From NCBI GenBank assembly GCA_037179335.1, contig JAKZHN010000031.1:310001-374000 (forward strand): a stretch of 64,000 nucleotides of DNA. The letters run 5' to 3'. Under the pieces are notes generated by a model. It did no database searches. It was not told the origin of the DNA and worked only from the letters and a program-made list of their open reading frames with translations. Origin of the DNA: Cyclaneusma minus (Eukaryota; Ascomycota; Leotiomycetes; Marthamycetales; Marthamycetaceae). Made by a program: the position numbers and the translations under genes. This document shows positions 44,881 to 56,003 of the stretch, piece by piece (position 1 is the stretch's first letter; the number at the start of each line of letters is the position of its first letter).

Positions 44881-47800
44881 TAAGCTGCGACTGCTACGTG
44901 GTTGTTTTGGCCTTGGCCCGTCGGCCAGCAGGTATTGGCGTTTTCAGGAGTTCATGATTGCGGAGGGGCCGCAAATGTACTGTGCCTTGACCTTGGTCTT
45001 TGGATTCCAAGGATTACCCTCCTCTCTCTTGAATATTTTCCATAGTGGTTGAAAGGAGTCCGGTGTCCCAATGTTTCGGCGTTTTTGTGCAACGTGCGAA
45101 AGACTGGATAGGAGCTAAGCAGCGAGGGCGTTTAAAACGTTTGAGATAGGCGCTTCGGGAAGACCAAGGTCAAGGCTAGCAGAAAAGGCCTTGGGGGCGC
45201 ATTCTCTACAAACAATGCAATATTGGATCTGACCCTGAGATCGGAAACCAAGATTGCCGCGGATCGCGACATCCTGTCGAGGAATCCCGGCCGTGCCGTG
45301 CCTGCCTTGTTTTGATATGGGCGTTTGCGCGAGTTGTGAATGGATTGGGGGGGGGGGGATACTGAGGGATTAGGCGCCGAAGTTGTCAGGAACTGGATTG
45401 TCTGTGATCCGGCAGGACCCTGATGCATGGGTGTTGGCAACGGGAATGCGGGAGGATTAGTGGACGATGTGGTGGAGAGAGATTGGGGGTGTTCTCGGTT
45501 ACGAGGGGTACGAGTGGGTGTGGTCTGGGGGCCCTGGACTGGATGATCGTGCTGTGACGGGTAAGTGCTGCATTGTGTCATGGGGAGATGCTTAGATGCT
45601 TCGCGATGCTTCGCCCTGGGGCAGTGGAGTGAAAGCCCTGTGCGGTGTCAGGGCGGTGCCAAGGCGTTGTTGGGTGTGTGTTTGGATGTGTGGATGGAGA
45701 GTGTGTGGATGTGTGGATGGCTATCCGTGAGCTCTGAGTGGTGCGTTGGTGCGGCTGAGGGAGCTGAAAGCCTGAGGGGAAGGCCCAATGATAGGATGCT
45801 GCTGCGAGTAACTGCCGCTGAGGGAAATCCGTTTGGGATGATGCTTGAGCCCAAGTATTTGGGAGATTCGTGCACAGCATGGTGTGAGTGTGCAGCAACA
45901 TGGTGGTGTTACTATGGTATGAATGCATGGTTGGCGTGCTGGAGTGTGATGGTATCCGCAAGTTATCACTAGATGCAGTGGGATTTAGGCTGGGCGGAGG
46001 GAGTTTTCACACTCCGAGGTTGGACAGGCACACATGGTACGAGAATTTGGAGAGTGTCACAGGATGGAAGGTGTTCGAAGTCTGGTTCAGCTTCTATGTC
46101 GTGTCAACGTGGTTCTGTGAGTATGACGTGGAGATGGCGAAGACAGTGGAGAGGAGGTCTTTGCGACTCGAGTTGATGGGATTTGCGAACTTGACTTCAT
46201 GCTACTTTGCCACTTGGATTTGGTGGGTCGACCCGCTAGATTCTATGTTCAGTTCTCCTCCGTGAGCTGACTTCAGATGAACCATTCTCTTGTAGTAAGG
46301 TGGATGGTGAGGGGTGCATTGATAAGATGTCAGTCCCTGCAGATCATAGATCATTGGGGGCCAAAGGTGCTCGTGCAAGACAGTCCCGAAACAGCTTTTC
46401 GGTGAGGGATCTGCACACTTCGAGTCCAACGTGTTTCCAGATGTCTGATACTCCCGGGGACTCGGGATAAAATCGCGACAAGCATGCTACCATGTTTTGT
46501 CATTGCATACATGTATTGAAAGCCGGGCTCACCGACGGTCTTCTCGTTCTCACCGAACCCGCATTGTATGAGGATGGCAGGTGTTGAAAACATACGGCGA
46601 CCGAGACACCACGATTTCAACTCCCAAGACAATAACGATGATTACTGAACATTGGAATGAGACTCAAAAGAGCCTGAGAGACATCGCACAGCATCTGAAG
46701 GCACGCAAACGGTATGGATCCCATGTTTATGTCCCACTCTCCCCACTGCGATCCACATATTCCGCGCGTAGGTTACCCGACGCGGGGAGCATAGCCGCCA
46801 TCGGGCCGCCGACATGAAGAATGGGGGTGAGGGGAAGATCGCGCTTCCTCCAATCACCAGGGCTGCGAATTTTCAGCTGAGCTTGTTGAGCCTCATGTAC
46901 CCCCTCAAAGTTGGGGGCGTTTTTCTGCTGCGGTCCTGCGGAGAACTTTTGTGCGCCCTCTTCCCTCTTCGCGTCTCTTTCTGGTTGTGGCCGCAGGGGT
47001 GGTTGCCGTGGCATTTTGACAGGCAAGGGAAGATGACTTGCATTCTGATTGTCCATCGAGTCGAATTTGGGCATGGCGTTTTCATTTCCTCCCATTGCCT
47101 GTTATTCCCTGATTTTGTCTGTCGCTTTTCCACCCGCTCTCCGCTTTTTCGACGAGTATTTTAAGGCTTTCGGCGTGGAGAAGGAACCGTTATGTACCTC
47201 CTGATCATTCGTGACTCACTGGGAGAACATGGCCGCCACGGTGGCCAGCGCACCTCATTCGATGATTCGACCTTGTTCTGGGCATCCATCACGGCGGAGT
47301 CGTCTCCCGTTGGCTTCTGGCACACCGCATCTTTGAGTTGTCATTTGACAACCAGTCCTCACCCCTTCTGGCCACTACCGGCGCCCTGCTGTTGTGCTGC
47401 GACTGATGAAGATGGCAGCAGGGCGGGCTTTGATGAATGAATGCGCACCTGCGGCCGACTCAGACGGGTGCAGGTGCTGCCTGGCCCGCTTCTGCCTATT
47501 CTACGCCTTGTCCGCCTTGCCGTGGACAATACAGTTCCACTGCAGGGGCTGGATTCTTCAACTGAGGTCGCGCAATTGGCTGGAGTCCCGTCTAAGCCTA
47601 CTTCTGCTCCTCTCAGGCTTCTCGACCTCGACTTGTCATCGCGCATGTGCCCAAGGTTCATATGCAGGACTTTCTTTTCTCTCTTAGCATGAGCCGTCTC
47701 TAGCCCGCTTGACGCTATATCGAGGCCGAAATGGCGAGAGGGCGCTGTTTATCGAACCATTTGCACAGAAGCCATGTTCAGGATTACCGACCTTGTCCAT

Positions 47801-48614
47801 GGAGATGAAATCTACGCCCGTGTTCTCGCCAGTCGCGACTCGCGAGTGCGCAGTTGGTGTGGACGGACTGTGGACATCGCACAAGAATGTCACCTCAGGT
47901 GCCGAGCTGGACGGCCCAGAGATTGCAAGAAACCAACAGCACCGTTCTAGGCGGCCATCAGCCAGCGGGCCATCATGCATATGCATGTGCCGTGGCAGTC
48001 TGGGCAGAGTGTTGGGGGCCTCAGCTGTCAGTGAAGATCGCGCTCTCTCCTCGAAAGTTGAGGCTCTTCGGCTTTGTGGTGGCACATTGTGCGGGTAGGA
48101 CTCAGGGAAGTCGGGGGCTTTGCTACTACTTTATCTATGCCTCCTTCAAGTCTGCCACTTGCTGCGCCCAGTATTAATGCATTGCTTCGCCTCGATTTCT
48201 CTTCATCATACCCAAGATTCGAGTTACTCACGAGTGATTTCGGAATCTATCTGTTATATCTTTCTCTCCTATATGCTTCTAGCATAAGTATATACTCCTG
48301 CGCTCCAACTTGATTCTGTGCAGTTGGTATTCGTTGTGTTCTATATCCGGCACCTCCGAAGCCATTGTGCTACTACCATCCCCGAGATCCATACTTGGCC
48401 CCCATAGGCCTATTCGCGACGGCCCCCAAATCCTTCCCGCGGGAGTTTTACGACGTCGATCGAGACTATCCGAGTTTTTAAGGATAACATTACCCCATCT
48501 TACAACGGTTGACTCGCTTCTTCCTCTCCCCGCATTCTCCAACATTCTTCAACATTACACGGCCATCGAAGGGCATCAAAGCCTTACCACAATCACAAAC
48601 CCTACTACCACGCC
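44881..48614. other. Gene-poor region between two C2H2 genes
   Basis: About 3.7 kb with only short frames lacking motifs. Notable sequence: a 17-bp inverted repeat (44984-45000 and 45160-45176), a run of 12 G at 45347-45358, and a small GT/GGAT minisatellite at 45671-45720. The last 450 bp are pyrimidine-rich and probably form the promoter and leader of the gene at 48615. Confidence 0.45.
44984..45176. repeat. 17-bp perfect inverted repeat
   Basis: GCCTTGACCTTGGTCTT at 44984-45000 recurs as its reverse complement at 45160-45176, with a 159-bp loop. It lies about 100 bp after the stop of the C2H2 gene. Too far apart for a simple terminator hairpin. Confidence 0.7.
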
Positions 48615-50339
48615 ATGGACTATTCATATTACTCAGAAGTCCCTCAGATCCATCTTCAAGACGACAACATGTCCGCTTCATATCAATACCACCGCCACGG
48701 CATGGCCATGGAACTCGACGAACCATACATGACCAAGGTCGACTCACAACTTCGTGAACATCACTTCGGCTCATACAACCAATGGAACACACAGCAACAA
48801 CCATTAGAACGCTTTCTCAGTGAAGATGAAAAGACTCTCTTCACAACAGCCCAGTGGCCAATCTACAACCCACACCCAGCCTTCCAGCTGAACAAACCCT
48901 ACGAGGTTCCCGGCCCACTGCCTTACTCACCCACCCCCCGGATGACCTCACCCACCCCATCCCACGAGCGCTCCTCCATCTGCAGCAGCGCTCTCAGTCC
49001 CCGTACCGAGAGCGACTACCTTTCATCCCAAGCATCCCAAGACTTCTACTACAACAGCCAGCAACCAAAATTCTGTCCCAGCTCACCTCTCTCCCGCTCC
49101 ACATCTCAGACCAGTGTAAGCAACGCAGACCTGCTATGGCAAGGCCAGAGTGCTATCCAAGCACCGATCCTCAAAAGCCAAAACTTCGTCAATCTCAACC
49201 AAGTCCAAGGCATCCCGGACCCAGAAGAAGTGCTCTACGACCACGAAGACTACCTCAGCACCAAGCTCAAAGCTGACTACTCCGTCGAAGTAGTCACCGC
49301 AGCACACCCTCGCATGATGGAGCTCCAACAACAGCGCTACCGCGAAGGCACCGGCCAATCTCTCACCTCCACCTCCGTCACCTCATCAGGCACCCAACAC
49401 TCGCAATCCATCGATCCATCAGAGGACCTAGACGCCAAGGCCGAGTCAGCATCCGAAGTCGAAGACGACATTCTCATCAAAGAAGAAGCCAACTCCGAAT
49501 CCTCATCAGACGAAGAATACCGCCCCCGCTCCACCCGCCGCAAACGCACCGCTGCCACCCAACGACCTACCGTCTCCACACCCTCCGCTGCCAAAAGATC
49601 GCGAACTAGCAAGGCCTCCAAAGCAGCAAGCAGCAAGTGCAAACTCTGCCCCGAAAGCTTCACCTCCACCACCGCGTTACAAAAACACATCGCAAGCGCG
49701 CACACTCGTGCTTTAGTTTGCGTGTTCAGCTTCGCAGGCTGCACATCCACCTTCGCATCCAAAAACGAATGGAAGCGCCACGTCGCATCCCAACACCTCG
49801 CATTATTCTACTGGCGTTGCGATGTCGGCGAATGCGGCAAAACCTTGCCTACCAACCCACACGCAAGAGGAGGCTGTGGCAAAAGCAAATCAGGATACAC
49901 GCACGCAAGCGCAAGCGGCGGCGTGAAATCCAACGAGTTTAACAGAAAAGATTTGTTCACGCAGCACATGAGAAGAATGCATGCGCCGTTTAGTGTGAAG
50001 AGACAGGGGAAGAGAAATGGAGAGTGGGAGATGAGGGTTAAGGAGGCGCAGGAGAGGTGTAGGTGTGAGAGGAGAAAGGCGCCGATGAGATTGGGCTGTC
50101 CGGTGATGGGGTGTGAGGGGCATTTTGAGGGGAGCGGGGCGTGGGATGAGAGGATGGAACATGTGGGGCGGCATTTGGAGAAGGGGGAGGAGGTGGTGAT
50201 GGGGGGTGATGGGCTTTTGGTGGAGTGGGCGAGGAGGGAGAGGATTGTGGAGGCGGATGGTCAGGGGGGTTGGAGGTTTGTGGGGATGGGCGGTGGGGTG
50301 GAGGATGAGGAGGTCGATGCTGATGGGGAGGAGGAGTGA
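48615..50339 (+). CDS. C2H2 zinc-finger protein related to the gene at 41606
   Basis: Intronless, 574 residues from the ATG at 48615. The N-terminal half is rich in Ser, Pro, Gln and Tyr (likely disordered, possibly activating), followed by an acidic Ser-rich stretch and a basic segment (RRKRTAATQR, AAKRSRTSKASK) that could be a nuclear localisation signal. C2H2 motifs are at about 342-364 (CKLCPESF to HIASAH) and 372-396 (CVFSFAGC to SKNEWKRHVASQH), then WRCDVGECGK with a long insertion before QHMRRMH, and a degenerate Cys/His motif near 498-520. The SKN-D/E-WKRH-x3-QH finger followed by WRC is shared with the neighbour, so the two may be old paralogues. The last 130 codons switch to G-rich use near 49940. 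Confidence 0.85.
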   Translation: MDYSYYSEVPQIHLQDDNMSASYQYHRHGMAMELDEPYMTKVDSQLREHHFGSYNQWNTQQQPLERFLSEDEKTLFTTAQWPIYNPHPAFQLNKPYEVPGPLPYSPTPRMTSPTPSHERSSICSSALSPRTESDYLSSQASQDFYYNSQQPKFCPSSPLSRSTSQTSVSNADLLWQGQSAIQAPILKSQNFVNLNQVQGIPDPEEVLYDHEDYLSTKLKADYSVEVVTAAHPRMMELQQQRYREGTGQSLTSTSVTSSGTQHSQSIDPSEDLDAKAESASEVEDDILIKEEANSESSSDEEYRPRSTRRKRTAATQRPTVSTPSAAKRSRTSKASKAASSKCKLCPESFTSTTALQKHIASAHTRALVCVFSFAGCTSTFASKNEWKRHVASQHLALFYWRCDVGECGKTLPTNPHARGGCGKSKSGYTHASASGGVKSNEFNRKDLFTQHMRRMHAPFSVKRQGKRNGEWEMRVKEAQERCRCERRKAPMRLGCPVMGCEGHFEGSGAWDERMEHVGRHLEKGEEVVMGGDGLLVEWARRERIVEADGQGGWRFVGMGGGVEDEEVDADGEEE

Positions 50340-51360
50340 GGTGTCGGAGAATCTTTTTCGTGCTGGGGCATTTGCTTGTTGTTGTCACTCTGGGGAGGCT
50401 TTCTCATGCGTTGCACAAAAGGGACCAAGGAAATGGGCTAGGGATTGGGTTTATGGCTAAGGGTGGGATGACACTTACGCTTACGGGAAGATACCATGGG
50501 ATTCGGACTTGGGATATGATGACGGCTACCTTCCTGATGACTCTCTCTCCTTGCTGTCTGGAGGTCTCAGTAATCATGTACAACTGGCACACATATATAG
50601 ACTTTCCAGCTTCTCTAGCTTCAGTGCCTCATGGTGGTGTTCTACCAGACGCACTTGCGAGGTGATCAGAAACCCGGAAATTGTTCCCAAACATCTTCTC
50701 TGCCTCGAGTGATTCTGATGTTTGGTCGGTTCCAGCTTGATAGGGAAATGCGTGAACATCCGGAATGATCGCTCAACTTCCAGCTTGTCAGCTGCCCGAG
50801 AGTTTCTATGGGATTGTCCGGTTCTTCGAAGTTCACGGTGTCGATGGAGTGGTTGTGTAGACTCGAAGTGTGTCTCGTAGGCCCACTACCTTCGTGAAGC
50901 CAGACTCAGATGGCCCCCAAGATGAAAGAGGCAGAACTGTAGCATTTAAAGTCTGGAGAGAACGTATCGGCGAACTGTGAGCTGAAGAGATAGGCTAATT
51001 TCGCAGCTGGGCTGATGGCTTCGCGACAGAGTGACAATTTCTGTGGAACCTGGGCCAGTATTCTGAAGTCCAAGCCACAGTGAACTGTGAGCAAATCCTG
51101 ATCGAACATTTCTTCCAGATGAATTGGATGGGTTTTGGAATGTTGCAAGTTGTTGAAAGCAAGTCGAGAACACCACAAAAACTCAATCAAGATCATCAGT
51201 CGGCTCGGAAAAACGATTGACCGATGAATTCGGGATGACTTCATCGCAGGCTGCAGCCTCGCTTTGAGCTCCAGCTCCTCGTCCGGCCAGGCCGGAAATC
51301 TTTCAACCACTTCTTCGGAAATATAGCACTGGCAAAATACATCTACACTGGCAAAGCATC
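50340..51360. other. Intergenic
   Basis: No gene recognised; short frames on both strands lack motifs. Confidence 0.5.
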
Positions 51361-52538
51361 ATGAAAGCAATCTACGCCGTTCCCGCGACGCTCGCCCTCT
51401 GCCACCGCGCCTATTCCCACAACTCCTTGACTCCACTGGGAATATTCGCCGCAGCACTCACCGCAGTCGCACACGCCATACATCCGTGGAATTTGCCTTT
51501 TGTGCTGCTAGTGGTTTTTTACCAGGCGGGGAGCTGGGCGACAAAGGTGAAGAAAGATGTTAAGGCGACGCTGACGCTGAATTCTACTGGCGCGAGTGGA
51601 GGGGAGGGGCCGCGGACACATGTTCAAGGTAGCTTCATTCCCTTACCGTTATTGCAGAACGTTTGGAAAAGATGCGCCATTTTACGAATTTTCTCCAAAG
51701 GGGCTTTAACTGACGACCGGAAATAGTACTAGCAAACTCCATCACAGCAAGTATCCTAACCCTCCTACACGCCTACCAACTCCACCTACGTTCCCAATCC
51801 ACCCTCTCGAAAAACCCAGCAGAATGCTACACATACCCCGGCGACCTACTAGTGGTGGGAATTATTGCGAATTACGCCGCCGTCGCAGCAGATACGCTTT
51901 CCTCCGAACTAGGCATCCTGTCCCGGTCCTCGCCTCGTCTCATAACATCTTGGAACTTGCGCAAAGTGCCTAGAGGTACCAATGGCGGTGTTACCGCATG
52001 GGGTTTGCTTGCAGGTCTCGGCGGATCTGCGCTCATTGTTGGCACATCTTTGGCCCTGTTGCCGTTTTGCTCTGGGCCTGAAACTTTTGTGGATGCGCTC
52101 ACGGGTAACAAAGGAGCAGCTTGGGCGCCGAAACAGAAACTGGGCTTTGCGGCAGCGATGACTGTCATTGGAGGACTGGGAAGTGTACTGGATAGTTTTT
52201 TGGGTGGTTGGTTGCAGGAGAGTGTTGTGGATACGAGAACGAATAAGATTGTGGAGGGGAATGGGGGGAAACATGTGCTGGTTTCGAAAAGGGATATGGC
52301 GCCGATCAATGCGAATCAGAAGAATGTCGCTGAGGCTCAGGAGCGTGGGAGTAATAAGGGAGTGGCAAAGGGGCAGAATGCCCCAGCGGCGCCATCGAGG
52401 ACATTGGAAAGTGGCCTGGGGTTGCTGGATAACAACGAGGTCAACTTTTTGATGGCTTTTACTATGAGTATAGTGGCGATAGCGGGAGCGGCGTGGGTTT
52501 GGGATGTGCCGCTGGCGAGTGCTTTGCCGTGGCTATGA
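51361..52538 (+). CDS. TMEM19/DUF92-family membrane protein
   Basis: Two exons, 51361-51628 and 51727-52538 (98-bp intron, GTAGCT...TAG), give 359 residues. Family marks are ADTLSSELG at about 143-151 (the GDTWASELG-like block of DUF92) and RGTNGGVTAWG at about 172-182, followed by hydrophobic segments near 184-202 and 225-245 and a last one at about 335-352. Hydrophobic segments at 1-25, 29-50 and 128-147 complete a six- to seven-span protein. Bacterial and plant relatives (including the vitamin E phytyl-phosphate kinase VTE6) suggest a prenyl- or lipid-phosphate role, but the function of fungal members is not settled. No disruption seen. Confidence 0.85.
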
Positions 52539-52700
52539 TGCTGAAGGGCCGGGGTGGACATGATATGTAAAAGGTATGGACAGTCCTTTTGGCGAATTTG
52601 GGCGCTAATGTTAAGATAGTAATGTGTAATATATACAGCTGTCAGTTTCACCTACGGGGAAGATTCAAGTATCTCGGAGCTGTTCGAATTATCGGCATCA

Positions 52701-52820
52701 TCACAAGTGATTGAAAGAGTGACCCCAACCTGAGATCCTGTCGAGTGACAGGAAACCTCCCGAGCCACTGGGAACGTCTCAAGTGATTGAAGATATCCCG
52801 CTGACTGGAAATTTTTCCTA
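52701..52820 (+). repeat. Degenerate array of about 24-nt units
   Basis: Units of the type TCAAGTGATTGAAGAT or CGAGTGACAGGAAACCTCC recur about every 20-25 nt (for example at 52701, 52742, 52789 and 52800). It lies about 150 bp upstream of cassette 2. Confidence 0.5.
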
Positions 52821-52950
52821 AATGAAAAGCAAGGTCACAGATGACCGAGATGAGGAGGGTAGATCCCAGTGGCTAAGAACACACCAAAGAACAAGTCAAG
52901 TGATCATCATACTTCTTTGCGTGGGCACCCCCTCTCCTACTCCCCTCTAC

Positions 52951-53070
52951 AGCTTCACCCTCCTCCACGCCCCTCGCTTACGCGCTTGCGACACTAATCT
53001 GTGGCGCTAGCCGCTAGCGGGACAACGATCTCACATAAAAAAAGCCTCCTCCTCTCCTCCTCTCTTCTCC
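52951..53070 (+). promoter_or_regulatory. Promoter-like cassette 2
   Basis: AGCTTCACCCTCCTCC, CTCGCTTACGCGCTTGCGAC, GGCGCTAGCCGCTAGCGGG, then CATAAAAAAAGCCTCCTCC and a CT-rich leader. A short frame starting MESR begins about 60 bp after the TATA-like box. Confidence 0.5.
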
Positions 53071-53439
53071 CCCAGTCTCTCGACGTCAGGTCGGAGCCCG
53101 ATGGAGAGCAGGAACGAGATGGCATGTCACGCCGAGCATCCACTCTCCACAGGAGCGCTTCCAATACGCCTTTCCACCACAAAGCATGTTCGATAAGCCA
53201 GAAACGCATTCTTCAAAGAAGCGCTCGCATGACTCTGCACATTTCGCCACCCGTCCCCTCCTCGACACGCCACACAGCCCACCTACTGTCACCGCATCGG
53301 CCGAGGCGGCCGTCTCTTCATCGACAGAAAACTCGGGACTTCTTAACAGGCCGCCGCTCCTTCCGCTTCTTCTGCCACGCAAGGGTCTCGCCGCGACCGA
53401 GCTGCCACCACCACTGCCGGTCTCTCAAACACTCAGAAG

Positions 53440-53545
53440 CCCGCCCCCCCTTCTCCTCGCTTGCAACTTCGACCCCCGGCGCTAGCGTAATCACTATCTA
53501 TTATAAAAGAGGCTCCCACCTCCTCCTCTCTCTTCCCTCTCAACC
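53440..53545 (+). promoter_or_regulatory. Promoter-like cassette 3
   Basis: CTCCTCGCTTGCAACTTCG, GGCGCTAGCG, TTATAAAAGAGGCTCCC (TATA at 53501) and a CT-rich leader. No ORF with a recognisable motif follows. Confidence 0.5.
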
Positions 53546-53740
53546 AGATCCTGCGTATCCAGATCCCAATACCTTGCATAGTCGTGCCATCGCGCGTTTG
53601 AAAGGTTGATACAAGGAGAAAGACGCTGCTTATTTGCATCAATGGCTGGAAAGACCTTACCTATAGGTGTTAACTGAGGAAGATAAAAGATTTGAATTAC
53701 CCCAAGCGATCAGGAACGCCCACCCCGAAAGCGAGAACTA

Positions 53741-53850
53741 GTCAAGTGACAGTACATCTCCCAAGTAAGGTGGAAAGACCTCAGGCGACTGCAGACTTCA
53801 CAAGTGACGGTAGAACTCTCGATTGACAGTAGAAATCTCAACTGATCCCA
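53741..53850 (+). repeat. Degenerate array of about 24-nt units
   Basis: TCAAGTGACAGTACATCTC, CCAAGTAAGGTGGAAAGACC, CACAAGTGACGGTAGAAC, GATTGACAGTAGAAATCTC and CAACTGATC follow one another with a period of about 20-28 nt. It ends about 250 bp upstream of cassette 4. Confidence 0.6.
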
Positions 53851-54098
53851 TTCATATCGAATGAAAACGACCGAAAATCGAGCAAGATCAAAAGTCACTA
53901 TGTGGCCATGGTCAAGTTACCATGCTTCGCGGCTACATTGTCGAAATGATCCCTGATCGCTCTGCGTTTCTGAAGTACCTTAATGTCTTGAGGTCTTGAG
54001 GTCGAGAGGTTGGGGCCTTTAAATACAAGAGGGAGAAGAACGAAGCGGCCAAGTGGGATGCGCAGGCGCAGGACTTCCTTCACGAGCACCTTGTTTGT

Positions 54099-54245
54099 AC
54101 AGCTTCACAGTCTTCCTCCCGCTTCGTTCTCCTAGCGTCAGCCTCCTCCGCGCTCCTCGCTTGCAACACTGACTTGCGAAGCTAGCGCTAGCGCGATACC
54201 CATTTTCTACAAAAGAGCCACCATGCCCCGACCCTCCCCTCTCTT
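54099..54245 (+). promoter_or_regulatory. Promoter-like cassette 4
   Basis: CAGCTTCACAGTCTTCCTCC, CTCGCTTGCAACACTGACTT, GCGAAGCTAGCGCTAGCGCG, then CTACAAAAGAGCC in place of a perfect TATA, and a CT-rich leader. A 13-codon frame starting MESR follows at about 54290. Confidence 0.5.
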
Positions 54246-55061
54246 TTATTTCTTTCTCGAGTGGTCTTTCGAATCACTGGCAGATCCCATGGAGTCGCGC
54301 CTGATCGGGACCGAGCGCGCTGCAAGATGATGTAAATGTTGAACTTCTGTGCCGCTCAATGATAAGGGAAACAAAACTCCAGGTCTACGAGAAAGAGAAA
54401 GAAGAAGTCGGGCTCTATTGCAACTTGATCTGAACGAACCAAGGAGACACGAGGAGAAAAGCTGTGCTTATTGCTTTACTTGCCAAGAGCTGGGTATAGC
54501 GCATTCTGCACAGGGACTGCAACTCTCGCGGCTCGTTTGGCCCAGAGTGTACTTGGCTGTCAGCAAGAGTCTCGGAAGATCGGGCCCAATTCGTTGTCAT
54601 CCAAGTGATCAGACTCGGTCGCGGCCGCATCGTCCAAACGAACACCTGACCTCTCGGCCTCCCGACTGAATCGTCTGGCAAGAGAAGGAGGAGGAGGAGA
54701 AGGTATTTGTAGCTTTGGAAGCTTGCCGCTTGTGCCGCAGCTCGATTCCATCAATTGGGAGGGCGAAGGTACGTAGCGGTCGGTCGTGTGAAACTGCGCT
54801 GGACTGGGCTGCAGGTGGCGGGGAATATCATCTTGTATTTACTTTTACCGCTTCACACCCTTTCTCGAACCCGACATTATGGCGATCAAGGGAGAGAGTG
54901 GTGATGGCGCCTTTGATGTCGAGACGGGAGGCGGAAGACTTGGCGAGGTTGGTTTTGGTTCGCTTGGGGAGGGAGAATTTGCCAGCAGTGCTATCGTGAG
55001 TAAGACCGGTATTGGGCTTGTCGTCAGGTTTGCCTTTCTCAAGCCTCACGACTCTTTCTCC

Positions 55062-55170
55062 AGTCGAGCTTCACCTTCCTCCGCGCCTGTCGCTTAAGAC
55101 GCTGACTTGCGGCGCTAGCGGGCCAAACACTCAATTTTTCTATAAAAAGCCTCCGCCTTCCCATTTCCCC
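55062..55170 (+). promoter_or_regulatory. Promoter-like cassette 5
   Basis: GAGCTTCACCTTCCTCCGCG, GTCGCTTAAGACGCTGACTT, GCGGCGCTAGCGGG, TATAAAAAGCCTCCGCC (TATA at 55141) and a CT-rich leader. No ATG lies in the next 60 bp. Confidence 0.5.
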
Positions 55171-55330
55171 CAACCACGTCTTCAACAGAAATCACAACAA
55201 GCGCAAGCTTGAGCTTCTTCCCCGGCCAACTATAGCAGGTACAGCGCGACCGGGTTTTCGAATAATCACCTTGTCTATCTCGTTCGTGGCGACGACAACG
55301 CTAGACTATCAGTGGTTGAAAGCGAGTTTT

Positions 55331-55440
55331 TCAACTGAGAGTAATTTCCGTAGCTGACAGCAGCTCAGCTCGCTTGGGGTAGTCCCGGTAACTGGGAGCA
55401 GCCTCAATAACTGGGAAAAATCCACTCGATTAGGAGTGGT
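55331..55440 (+). repeat. Degenerate array of about 20-25 nt units
   Basis: TCAACTGAGAGTAATTTCC, GTAGCTGACAGCAGC, CGGTAACTGGGAGCAGCC and TCAATAACTGGGAAAAATCC form a loose array, more diverged than those at 52.7 and 53.75 kb. It lies about 480 bp upstream of cassette 6. Confidence 0.4.
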
Positions 55441-55914
55441 TCGAAGCTGCCACCAATCACTTTGTCATCCCCCGTTTCTTTCTCTTGCTCCCAAACACGC
55501 TGTCTTATCCCCGAGGACCTGAATCTTCCCCCACAATAGGGATCGTGCTGTCCCAGATCTTGGACGTTACAATCACGGAAGCCTGGAGGCTTTTTTTTTG
55601 GTTCGTAAGACCTCCTCGTGGTCTGGATCGTTATGGCCGAGAGCGCTGGAGAAACGACCGAGTAACGAATGATCTCGACCTTGCGTTTTTGTGGTCTATT
55701 AAGAGGATTGCTGGACTGTTCGTTTTATAGAAGACCTCGAGATCTGTCAAAATGATTACCGCGCTAGTTTCCCGGGGTCGCTAAGGGCGAAGCTTAAAAT
55801 AAAGAAAGTGGAGATCGGCAAAGAGAGCTGAAACTTCAGACGTCAAGCGAGCAAGTGGGTCCATTCGATTCGCGGCGAAGCGAGCAAACATGGTGAAGTT
55901 ACCGAGTGAGGCGA

Positions 55915-55995
55915 TCAGCGGCACTAGTCTGTTCTCGCTTCGCTAGCGCCGCTCTCTTCTATAAAAGCAATCTCTTTCTCCCATTTTCTTTTCCC
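55915..55995 (+). promoter_or_regulatory. Promoter-like cassette 6
   Basis: CGGCACTAGTCTG, TTCTCGCTTCGCTAGCGCCG, TATAAAAGC (55960-55968) and a CT-rich leader up to an ATG at 56004. This is the cassette with the closest ATG. Confidence 0.5.
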
Positions 55996-56003
55996 TCCTC
56001 TCA

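Noticed and set aside
44984..45176. Transcription terminator hairpin
   Set aside because: The 159-bp loop is too long, and fungal mRNA ends do not rely on such hairpins.
45347..45358. Run of 12 G as a functional element
   Set aside because: Isolated homopolymer in non-coding DNA with no flanking G-tracts that would suggest a defined quadruplex.
49337..49762. Minus-strand frame opposite the intronless C2H2 gene
   Set aside because: Shadow of a coding region with clear C2H2 motifs on the other strand.
53001..53609. 202-codon plus-strand frame overlapping cassettes 2 and 3
   Set aside because: Ser/Pro/His/Arg-rich from CT-rich DNA, runs through a TATA-type element, and has no ATG at a sensible place.
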